Shown here piece after piece: positions 42,801 through 49,329 of a stretch of 49,329 nucleotides of DNA; positions within the stretch are counted from its first letter, which is position 1; each line of letters starts with the position of its first letter. The notes under the pieces are model-generated. The model saw only the letters and a list, made by a program, of their open reading frames with translations, was not told the DNA's origin and made no database searches. Origin of the DNA: Caldilineales bacterium (lineage in GTDB: Bacteria; Chloroflexota; Anaerolineae; JAAEKA01); the NCBI GenBank assembly GCA_025055015.1, contig JANWYQ010000202.1, positions 1 to 49,329 of the forward strand, read 5' to 3'. The translations under genes were made by a program, and so were the position numbers.

Positions 42801-43662
42801 GCTGTACGAAATTGATGGCAACACCAGCAGCGTGGTGCGCATCATCGGCGTGGGCCAGGAGCCCTTCGGTGTGGCGGTGAACAGCGTCACCAACAAGGTG
42901 TACATCGCGAACCACGCCTCCAACACCCTGACGGTGGTGAACGGCGCTACGGGCGCGGTGATCAAGACGGTGAGCTTTGCCTCGCTGGGCTATAGCCTGG
43001 CGCGGCCGAGCTACGTGGCGGTGGACGAGACCACCAACAAGGTGTATGTCACTCTGCACCAAGGCGGCCGGGTGGTGGTGCTCAACGGCGCCACCGACAC
43101 GGTGATCACCACCGTGGAGGCGGAGTCCGGCGCGTTCGGCATCGCTCTCCACCCCGGCTTGCAGCGGGCCTATGTGAGCAACCGCGACACCAACCGCCTG
43201 ATCGTGATTGACACGGCCACGGACACCCGCCTGTGGGGCCAGTCGGCCAACATCGCCGGCTCGCCCTACGCCGTGGCCACCGATCCGGTCCGCAACCGCC
43301 TGTACGTGGTGTACCAGCCGACCGGCGGCACACCCGATCGAGTGGCGGTGTTCAGCCTGGCGCCCAGCGGCGTCAGCCCCATCGGCACGGTGCTGGTGGG
43401 CAACGGCGGCACGGACGGCGGCCTGGGCATTGCGGTGAACACCACCACCGGCCGCGTGTTCGTGGTCAACAGCGGCTCCAACAACGTAACGGTCTTCGAC
43501 GGGCCGTCGCAGGTGGTAATGGCCACGGTGCCTGTAGGCCTCAACCCCGGCATGGCCGGCGCTAACCCGGTCACCGGGCGAGTGTATGTGGGAAACCGGG
43601 GCAGCAACTCGGTGCAATTCGTCGCGGACACGTTCGTGGTGAAGCGAGGGCTGCGCCGGTAG
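39817..43662 (+). CDS. Giant SdrD B-like / SpaA-like / YVTN surface protein
   Basis: The 1,281-residue secreted protein has GGAGG before ATG 39817 and a signal peptide (about 1-30). Four SdrD B-like repeats begin near residues 149, 245, 342 and 438, each with a calcium-binding loop such as [14 protein letters not shown]. Three prealbumin/SpaA-like domains begin near 536, 713 and 864 ([18 protein letters not shown] and relatives, each with GYFRF and a WE-MQPGW strand), separated by Thr/Pro linkers. [10 protein letters not shown] follows the first linker. A YVTN beta-propeller (about 967-1281) closes the protein. No LPxTG-type anchor or membrane helix ends it, so surface retention must be by other means. 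An excellent terminator follows the gene. Confidence 0.85.
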   Translation: MKTKYQRLLVGLALLAGLGLVGPGRSALQAAPALPSDPDSSLTINITPSVPMALKPSQTATISWTITPTSTPLLVTYQLRNADTNTVVETQVYPGATGLNVTRFYTLPASFTLPVGVPYQHMEVQIEYFSQETGMEFRVISIFWVTQNTGDLLVQKFDDRDGDGIRDPGEPPVPGVLFILSTASDTLAQATNSNGEILWNDIPIGTYTVTEQVPTGWVATTPSIRVVQVQTDQQTTVVFGDRRIPGSLQAVVFVDRDGDGVQDPGEPPFPGATVAFVSPCGDDSSGVTDAAGQVTWTNRCVGSYTVNLTVPPGYVVIGAAGQTAVVSSGATTTVRFGIRGQGNLLVCKFEDRNGNGVQDSGEPVVSGVSVAFVSEFSQSGSGVTDTSGCYRWAAVPAGSYTVSEQPPTSCQPTNNPYPVSATVAAGQETQVKLGNRCFGQLQVRTWVDADGNGVWDSGEAPLPGVSVSWTNEFGEVGANVSPASGILTWSSAPRGNYTVVGTVLPGYVATTPHTQAVAVPVGGTTVVYFGQRLAVGCVDGYKIDDFHVGLPGWVIRGRLSDGTGPLLQAITDGTGYFRFDNVPLGTYTFWEVMQPGWAPVTLAQFEVPVTQPGPTCVRIRFKNRQATPTPTSSPGARPTATPTPTPTATPTSLPGQMPAGTPTPTPTSPGNRLYMPMLFKNAEDPVWLMAAAQMAQPLVTPTPTPTATPQGAGCVEGTKIDDLHVGLPGWVVHIQAQSGSWQATATTNGLGYFRFNGVPAGVYTMWEDMQPGWAPVTAPSFSVTVPAGSQCVVVRFKNRQATPTPTATPTATMTPTATPTATATPTATATPTATATPTATPTRTATPTATPTATATRTPTVRLGCIDGQKVNDSNVGLENWVIHVQRADGTGPVYTDLTDSNGYYRFDGLPLGLYRIWEELQPGWEPVTSPDYQVNLSRTDVCLTTRFQNRVAPPTPTPTPTQPPSVIPNIPYPKGIAVNRTTNRVFVASRTANALYEIDGNTSSVVRIIGVGQEPFGVAVNSVTNKVYIANHASNTLTVVNGATGAVIKTVSFASLGYSLARPSYVAVDETTNKVYVTLHQGGRVVVLNGATDTVITTVEAESGAFGIALHPGLQRAYVSNRDTNRLIVIDTATDTRLWGQSANIAGSPYAVATDPVRNRLYVVYQPTGGTPDRVAVFSLAPSGVSPIGTVLVGNGGTDGGLGIAVNTTTGRVFVVNSGSNNVTVFDGPSQVVMATVPVGLNPGMAGANPVTGRVYVGNRGSNSVQFVADTFVVKRGLRR

Positions 43663-43729
43663 CGGTGTCAACGGCGGCGTCGAGCCGGTGATGCCCAACG
43701 AGTAACTCGCAACCGTAACGCGCAACGGT

Positions 43730-43770
43730 CCCCTCTCTCTTCGCTGTCGGGGAGAGAGGGGGCTTTTTTT
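43730..43770 (+). terminator. Strong terminator of the giant surface-protein gene
   Basis: CCCCTCTCTC (43730-43739) pairs with GAGAGAGGGG (43752-43761) around a 12-base loop and is followed by GC and seven T residues. It is the cleanest intrinsic terminator in the window, 68 bases after the stop. Confidence 0.92.
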
Positions 43771-43822
43771 CCGCCCTCCCCAGAGCGCCACCCCGCCGCG
43801 ACCTAACTCCGGCCCCTCCGTT

Positions 43823-43850
43823 TTGCGCCCGCGGCCGATCGTGGTATGAT
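43823..43850 (+). promoter_or_regulatory. Promoter for mazG (TTGCGC-16-TATGAT)
   Basis: TTGCGC at 43823-43828 and TATGAT at 43845-43850, 16 bases apart, lie about 54 bases before the GTG start of mazG. Confidence 0.6.
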
Positions 43851-43904
43851 CTACCGGCGATCGAGGCCGGTGCACAGCCGGCCTCCGCCTGGAGAGCGAC
43901 CCCC

Positions 43905-45224
43905 GTGACCCACATCACCATCGTTGGCCTGGGGCCCGGCGATCCCGCCCTGCTGACCCGAGCGGCCTGGGACGTGCTGCAGGCTGCCGACGAGGTCTAT
44001 CTGCGCACCCGGGCGCACCCGGCGCTGGACGGCCTGCCCGCCCACCTGGCCCTGCACAGCTTCGACGAGGTCTACGAGGCAGCCGAGGACTTCGCCGCGG
44101 TCTACGCCGAGATCGCGCGGCGGGTGATCGCGCTAGGCCGGCGGCCGCAGGGCGTGGTCTACGCCGTGCCCGGCGACCCCACCGTCGGCGAGGCCACCAC
44201 CTGGCTGATCCGCCAGCAGGCCGCCGAGGCCGGGTTGACGGTGCGGGTAGTGCACGGTGTGAGCTTCATCGAGCCCACCTGTCTGGCCCTGGGCCTAGAC
44301 CCGCTGGAGCAGGACGGCCTGCAGGTGCTGGACGCCATGGTGGTGGCCGCCAGCCACGCGTCCCCCTTCGACACCTCGCGGCCCGCCCTGCTGGCCCAGT
44401 GCTACAGCCGCAGCCTGGCCAGCGACGTCAAGCTGACCCTGCTGCACAGCCTGGATGCCGAGCACCCCATCACGGTGGTGCAGGCGGCCGGCACGCCCGC
44501 GCAGCGCCTGCGCCAGGTGCCCCTGTTCGAGCTGGACCGCAGCTCCGACTTCGACCACCTGACCTCGCTGTACGTGCCGCCGGCCGGACCCTACGCCGCC
44601 TTCAGCCGGCTGCAGGAGATCGTGGCCCACCTGCGCAGTCCGGAGGGGTGCCCGTGGGACCGGGAGCAGACCCTGCAGTCCCTGCGCAAGGACCTGATGG
44701 AGGAGGCCTACGAGCTGCTGGAGGCGTTGGACCTGGACGACGACGAGAAGATCGGCGAGGAGCTGGGCGACCTAAGCCTGGTGATCGCCATGCTGGCCCA
44801 GATCGCTGCGGAGGAGGAGCGGGTGAAGTGGCCGCAGGCCATGGCCCGCATCGTCGAGAAGCTGATCCGGCGGCACCCCCACGTCTTCGGCGACGTGCAG
44901 GTGAGCGGCGCGGACGAGGTGCTGGCCAACTGGGCGGCCATCAAGGCGGAGGAGGCCAACGCCAAGGCCCACGAGGCCGGCGGCGCCCGGCCCTCGCCCC
45001 TGGACAGCGTGCCCAAGGCGCTGCCTGCCCTCTCCCTGGCCAGCAAGTACCAGGGCAGGCTGGCCCGCGCCGGCATCGAGCCCAGCCTGCCCGCTGCGGC
45101 CGACAACCCCATCGGCGTGGCCCTGTGGCGGCTGGTGGCCCAGGCGCGCGCGGCCGGCGTGGACGCGGAGACCGCGCTGCGCGAGGTCTGTCAGCAGGTA
45201 GCCGCGGCCGTTCCTCCCCCCTGA
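43905..45224 (+). CDS. mazG: MazG with N-terminal tetrapyrrole-methylase domain
   Basis: The 439-residue fusion is of the YabN type. Residues about 1-215 form a tetrapyrrole (corrin/porphyrin) methylase-like domain with [30 protein letters not shown] and [10 protein letters not shown]. Residues about 230-345 form a MazG nucleotide pyrophosphohydrolase with [28 protein letters not shown] in part and the metal-binding Glu-Glu...Glu-Glu-x-x-Asp pattern ([18 protein letters not shown]). A shorter second MazG-like stretch is at the end. MazG clears non-canonical or excess NTPs; the methylase half's substrate is not known. The start codon is GTG with GGAG upstream. Confidence 0.92.
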   Translation: MTHITIVGLGPGDPALLTRAAWDVLQAADEVYLRTRAHPALDGLPAHLALHSFDEVYEAAEDFAAVYAEIARRVIALGRRPQGVVYAVPGDPTVGEATTWLIRQQAAEAGLTVRVVHGVSFIEPTCLALGLDPLEQDGLQVLDAMVVAASHASPFDTSRPALLAQCYSRSLASDVKLTLLHSLDAEHPITVVQAAGTPAQRLRQVPLFELDRSSDFDHLTSLYVPPAGPYAAFSRLQEIVAHLRSPEGCPWDREQTLQSLRKDLMEEAYELLEALDLDDDEKIGEELGDLSLVIAMLAQIAAEEERVKWPQAMARIVEKLIRRHPHVFGDVQVSGADEVLANWAAIKAEEANAKAHEAGGARPSPLDSVPKALPALSLASKYQGRLARAGIEPSLPAAADNPIGVALWRLVAQARAAGVDAETALREVCQQVAAAVPPP

Positions 45225-45318
45225 TGCGCTCCGTTGCCCTGTTTCCCGTTCTTTCCCTGTTGTCTCGCCCGTGTTTCCCTGTATCCTACCCCCTTCCGAG
45301 GAAGGACCTCTCGACCCT

Positions 45319-46338
45319 ATGACAACTTCTGTTCGCGCGGCCGTGATCGGCCTTGGCGGCATGGCGCGGCACCATGTCCGCCAGATGCTGCAGCAGCGCG
45401 ACACCACCGACATCCGGGTGGTGTGTGAGCCGTCGCCGCAGAACTACGCCGCTGCCGCAGAGATCTTCGAGGCGGCCGCCCTTCGGCCGCCGCCCAACGA
45501 GCCCGATCTAGACCGGCTGCTCCGGACCTGGGGACCGGAGCTGGACGCCGCCTTCATCGTCACGCCCCACGCCTACCACCACGACCAGGCGGTGGCCTGC
45601 CTCGAGGCGGGCCTGGACGTTCTGCTGGAAAAGCCCATGGTGGTCAACGCCCAGGAGGCCCTCAGCCTGATCCGCACGCGCGACCGCACCGGCCGGCTGC
45701 TGGTGGTGGCCTTTCCGGGCAGCCTGTCGCCCCAGATCCGCACCGCCGTGGCCATGCTGCGCTCCGGCGAGATCGGTCGCCTTCTGAACATCAGCGGCAC
45801 GGTGTGGCAGAACTGGGGCTCGAGCTCCGCCGGCACCTGGCGGCAACAGCCGGAGATCGCCGGCGGCGGCTTCCTGTTCGACACCGGCGCGCACATGCTG
45901 AACACCGTGACCGACCTGGCTGGCGAGGACTTCGTGGAGGTGGCGGCCTGGCTGGACAACGACGGCCGGCCGGTGGAGACCCGGGCCGCGGTGATGGCCC
46001 GGCTGGCCTCCGGCGTGCTGGTGACCATCAACGCGTGCGGCGAGGCCATTCCCTCCTGCGACTCCGAGATCTGGGTGTTCACCACCGAGGCCATCCTGCG
46101 CACGGGCATCTGGGGCGAGCGGCTGCAGATCCGCCGCGCCGGCCGCCACCGCCTGCGCCGGGTGCCGGTGCCGCCCTCCCACGGCGTGTGGGCCCAGTTC
46201 CTGGATGTCCGCTCGGGGCGCATGCCCAACCCCTCTCCGCCCGAGGTAGGCCTGCGCATGGCCCGGCTGTGGGACGCCATCCGCGCGTCCGCGGCCCAGG
46301 GCGGCGCCGTCGTGCAGGTCCAACGAGGTGACCCATGA
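45319..46338 (+). CDS. Gfo/Idh/MocA-family oxidoreductase
   Basis: The 339-residue NAD(P)-dependent sugar-type dehydrogenase has Rossmann fold [18 protein letters not shown] at the N-terminus, then [30 protein letters not shown], which contains the conserved Glu-Lys-Pro. The substrate-binding half includes [19 protein letters not shown] with the family's Asp/His pair. It should oxidise or epimerise a sugar or cyclitol. Its stop overlaps the start of the ThuA-like gene by four bases, a pairing often seen in sugar-utilisation loci. The ATG at 45319 begins the conserved domain; the open frame upstream runs through pyrimidine-rich DNA. Confidence 0.9.
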   Translation: MTTSVRAAVIGLGGMARHHVRQMLQQRDTTDIRVVCEPSPQNYAAAAEIFEAAALRPPPNEPDLDRLLRTWGPELDAAFIVTPHAYHHDQAVACLEAGLDVLLEKPMVVNAQEALSLIRTRDRTGRLLVVAFPGSLSPQIRTAVAMLRSGEIGRLLNISGTVWQNWGSSSAGTWRQQPEIAGGGFLFDTGAHMLNTVTDLAGEDFVEVAAWLDNDGRPVETRAAVMARLASGVLVTINACGEAIPSCDSEIWVFTTEAILRTGIWGERLQIRRAGRHRLRRVPVPPSHGVWAQFLDVRSGRMPNPSPPEVGLRMARLWDAIRASAAQGGAVVQVQRGDP

Positions 46339-47054
46339 TCCGAGTGACGGTCTGGAACGAGTTTCGCCACGAGCGGCATTCCCCGGCAGTGGCCGCCATC
46401 TACCCCGACGGCATTCACGAGGCGATCGCTCGCCCGCTGCGGGCTGCGGGCTTCTCCGTGCGCACGGCTACCCTGGATGAGCCGGAGCACGGCCTGACCG
46501 ACCAGGTCCTGGCCGACACCGACGTGCTGATCTGGTGGGGCCACACCGCCCACCACGAGGTGGCGGACACGGCGGTGGACCGGGTGCAGGCGCGGGTGCT
46601 GGCCGGCATGGGCCTGGTGGTGCTGCACTCCGGCCACTTTTCCAAGGTCTTCAAGCGGCTGATGGGCACCTCCTGCGACCTGAAGTGGCGGGAGGCGGGC
46701 GAGCGGGAGCGCATCTGGGTGGTGGAGCCGGGCCATCCCATCGCCGAGGGCCTGGGCGACTACTTCGAGATCGCCGAGGAGGAGATGTACGGGGAGCGCT
46801 TCGACGTGCCGCCGCCTGAGGCGCTGGTGTTCATCAGCTGGTTCCAGGGCGGCGAGGTGTTCCGCAGCGGCTGTTGCTACACCCGCGGGGCAGGCCGCAT
46901 CTTCTACTTCCGTCCCGGCCACGAGACCCATCCCACCTACCACCACCCCCAGGTGCAGCGGGTGATCGTCAACGCCGTGCGCTGGGCCGCGCCCACCCCT
47001 GGCGTCACCCTGGCCTACGGCCACCGGCCGCAGCCGCTGGAGCGCCTGCGATAG
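46335..47054 (+). CDS. ThuA-like protein (trehalose/keto-sugar utilisation)
   Basis: The 239-residue protein has the glutamine-amidotransferase-like ThuA fold (PF06283). It opens [13 protein letters not shown], then [14 protein letters not shown] near 60-73, [20 protein letters not shown] near 97-116 and [16 protein letters not shown] near 195-210. ThuA-like proteins accompany Gfo/Idh oxidoreductases in breakdown of trehalose, sucrose-type keto-sugars or inositols; the substrate here is unknown. It is coupled to the preceding oxidoreductase by an ATGA overlap. Confidence 0.9.
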   Translation: MIRVTVWNEFRHERHSPAVAAIYPDGIHEAIARPLRAAGFSVRTATLDEPEHGLTDQVLADTDVLIWWGHTAHHEVADTAVDRVQARVLAGMGLVVLHSGHFSKVFKRLMGTSCDLKWREAGERERIWVVEPGHPIAEGLGDYFEIAEEEMYGERFDVPPPEALVFISWFQGGEVFRSGCCYTRGAGRIFYFRPGHETHPTYHHPQVQRVIVNAVRWAAPTPGVTLAYGHRPQPLERLR

Positions 47055-47270
47055 TTGCCCGGTCGAGGCATAGGCGCTGGAGCGGCGTCGGCGCGGAAAG
47101 AACCGCCGACGTCGTCGCTATGCGCTGCGCGACGGACGGGGTTGTGGTGCGTAAAATAATGCGCAAGGGCTGCTCGCGCAGCGAGCCAAGTCCCGACCGA
47201 TGCGACCTAAACTGCGCCGACTTAACCGTTTAATGCCATCGGAAACTGAGCTTCCAGGAGGAGATTAGCG

Positions 47271-48176
47271 ATGAAGTCCGCCCAGAGAATGACCATCCTG
47301 CTCATCGTCCTTGCCTTGCTCCTCGGCGCCTGCGGTGGCGGCGGCCAGCCTGCGCCGACCGCTGCCGTCGCCCAGAACACGCCGGCAGCCGTCCCCGCCA
47401 CCCCGGAGCCCACCCCAACGGCGACCCAGGAGCCGGCCACGCCGACCCCGGCGCCCACCAACACCCCTACCTCGGCGCCCACGGCGACGCCGACGCCCGA
47501 GCCCACAGCCACGCCCACCCCTGAGCCCACTGCGACGCCGACCCCGGAGCCTCCGGCCGCGCCGTCGGCCTGCAACAACCCCTACCTACCTGTGGCCGTC
47601 GGCCGGCAGTGGGTCTATCAGATCACCGGCATGGGCACCAACAACCGGTTCACCCGTTCCATCACCGCCGTGACCGAAAACGGCTTCAAGGACCGAGACG
47701 AGTTCGACGTGGGCACGGTGCGCGAGGGCGAGTGGCGGTGCGAGAACGGCAACCTGACCGCGCTGACCCCCAGCTCGCAGGCGGCGGTGTCCATTCCCGA
47801 GGTGCGCTTCACCTTCACAGTGGAGTCCAACGAGGGTGTGACCCTGCCGGCCGACCTAGCGCCTGGCAAGACTTGGTCCCAGCGGATCATCTACAGCGGT
47901 CGCCAGACAATGGGCGACTTGACCATGGACACGCGCAACGACCTCACCACCAGCTGCAAGGCCGTTCGCGAGGAGCAAGTCACCGTGCCGGCGGGCACCT
48001 TCACGGCCCTCCGGGTCGAGTGCACCTACGCCATGCGGATCACGGTGCAGTCCCTCACCATTCCCGTGGACTCGACCAGCGTCGGGTGGTGGGCTAAGAA
48101 CGTGGGCTGGCTGAAGAGCACCGACCAAACCGACCAAGGAACCGTCGAGACGGTGCTGCTGGAGTACAGCCAGTAG
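47271..48176 (+). CDS. Lipoprotein with Pro/Thr linker and beta-rich domain
   Basis: The 301-residue lipoprotein has lipobox LLGAC (Cys21) and a linker of TPEP/TPTP units (about 28-97). Its C-terminal domain (about 99-301) begins NNPYLPVAVGRQWVYQITG and includes VPAGTFTALRVECTYAM, a pattern seen in many secreted DUF3108-like beta domains that start with W-x-Y strands. No further function can be given. AGGAGGAG lies about seven bases before the ATG. The 216-base gap before it (47055-47270) has A/T-rich patches near 47150 and 47230 but no promoter I would defend. A bidirectional hairpin follows. Confidence 0.82.
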   Translation: MKSAQRMTILLIVLALLLGACGGGGQPAPTAAVAQNTPAAVPATPEPTPTATQEPATPTPAPTNTPTSAPTATPTPEPTATPTPEPTATPTPEPPAAPSACNNPYLPVAVGRQWVYQITGMGTNNRFTRSITAVTENGFKDRDEFDVGTVREGEWRCENGNLTALTPSSQAAVSIPEVRFTFTVESNEGVTLPADLAPGKTWSQRIIYSGRQTMGDLTMDTRNDLTTSCKAVREEQVTVPAGTFTALRVECTYAMRITVQSLTIPVDSTSVGWWAKNVGWLKSTDQTDQGTVETVLLEYSQ

Positions 48177-48221
48177 CGACAAGCGGGGCCGAAGGGCTAG
48201 GCCGAGAAGGGAGGAGGAGTG

Positions 48222-48262
48222 AAAAAGGGGTTGCCGACCGCCAGGTTGGCAACCCCTTTTCG
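48222..48262. terminator. Bidirectional terminator between the lipoprotein and hppA
   Basis: AAAAGGGGTTGCC (48223-48235) pairs perfectly with GGCAACCCCTTTT (48248-48260) around a 12-base loop. T-runs are available on both strands, which fits the convergent genes on either side. Confidence 0.88.

Positions 48263-49329
<1,067 letters not shown>

Noticed and set aside
41620-43875. Long minus-strand frame (about 750 codons) opposite the giant surface protein
   Set aside because: It is an antisense shadow rich in His/Gly/Arg that crosses the strong terminator at 43730-43770.
46874-47233. Plus-strand ORF spanning the end of the ThuA-like gene
   Set aside because: It begins inside ThuA in another frame, and its translation is a Pro/Arg-rich shadow.

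Overview
ORGANISM. The window is GC-rich, gene-dense DNA from a bacterial chromosome. It most resembles the phylum Chloroflexota (Anaerolineae/Caldilineae-like). That placement is an inference from gene content: many lipoproteins and surface proteins with proline/threonine-rich linkers (repeated TPTPTATP-type runs), large secreted proteins built from SdrD B-like, PPC and YVTN beta-propeller modules, a GT39-type membrane glycosyltransferase with beta-rich repeats, a YabN-type MazG and a K+-type membrane pyrophosphatase. Promoters are unusually easy to read (several TTGnnn-16/17/18-TAnnnT matches). I see no rRNA, transposase, integrase, phage gene or CRISPR array.

LAYOUT. 1-9.6 kb: mostly metabolic and envelope genes: Yip1-like membrane protein, ornithine aminotransferase, MutY, a DUF362 protein, a zinc alcohol dehydrogenase, and an aldo/keto reductase followed by a DUF333/PPC lipoprotein. 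9.9-12.4 kb: a SulP anion transporter bracketed by short tandem heptamers and palindromic repeats, then a small membrane protein. 12.6-17.7 kb: a tightly overlapping three-gene operon with a consensus TTGACA-17-TATAAT promoter. It encodes a 1,076-residue protein with three RAMP (Cas7-like) modules, an unrecognised zinc-ribbon protein and a Cas6-like RAMP; no Cas10, Cas1/Cas2 or array is visible. 18.1-19.9 kb: an ABC-2 exporter pair. 20.3-26.8 kb: a four-gene operon (CapA-like protein, dynamin-like GTPase, GNAT acetyltransferase, membrane glycosyltransferase) with a promoter so close to the first ATG that its mRNA should be leaderless. 26.9 kb: tRNA-Arg(CCG). 27.0-32.9 kb: small membrane proteins, a repeated-domain lipoprotein, a secreted glycoside hydrolase overlapping a membrane-anchored solute-binding protein, and an M23 peptidase. 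33.0-37.3 kb: a housekeeping RNA/translation cluster (trmD, rplS, rnhB, yraN, lipoprotein, miaA). 37.5-43.7 kb: two giant surface proteins. 43.9-49.3 kb: mazG, a Gfo/Idh-ThuA pair, a lipoprotein and the 3' part of a proton/sodium-pumping pyrophosphatase cut by the window end.

MOST INTERESTING. The RAMP operon is the best candidate for an undescribed system. It looks like a self-contained CRISPR-type ribonucleoprotein module (fused Cas7-like backbone plus Cas6-like protein plus a novel zinc-ribbon partner), away from any array or signalling effector in view. Secondary points are a palindromic repeat family and inverted heptamer arrays on both sides of the SulP gene, a MutY whose C-terminal domain keeps a complete Nudix box, a structured leader on rplS mRNA, and the leaderless capA-like operon.
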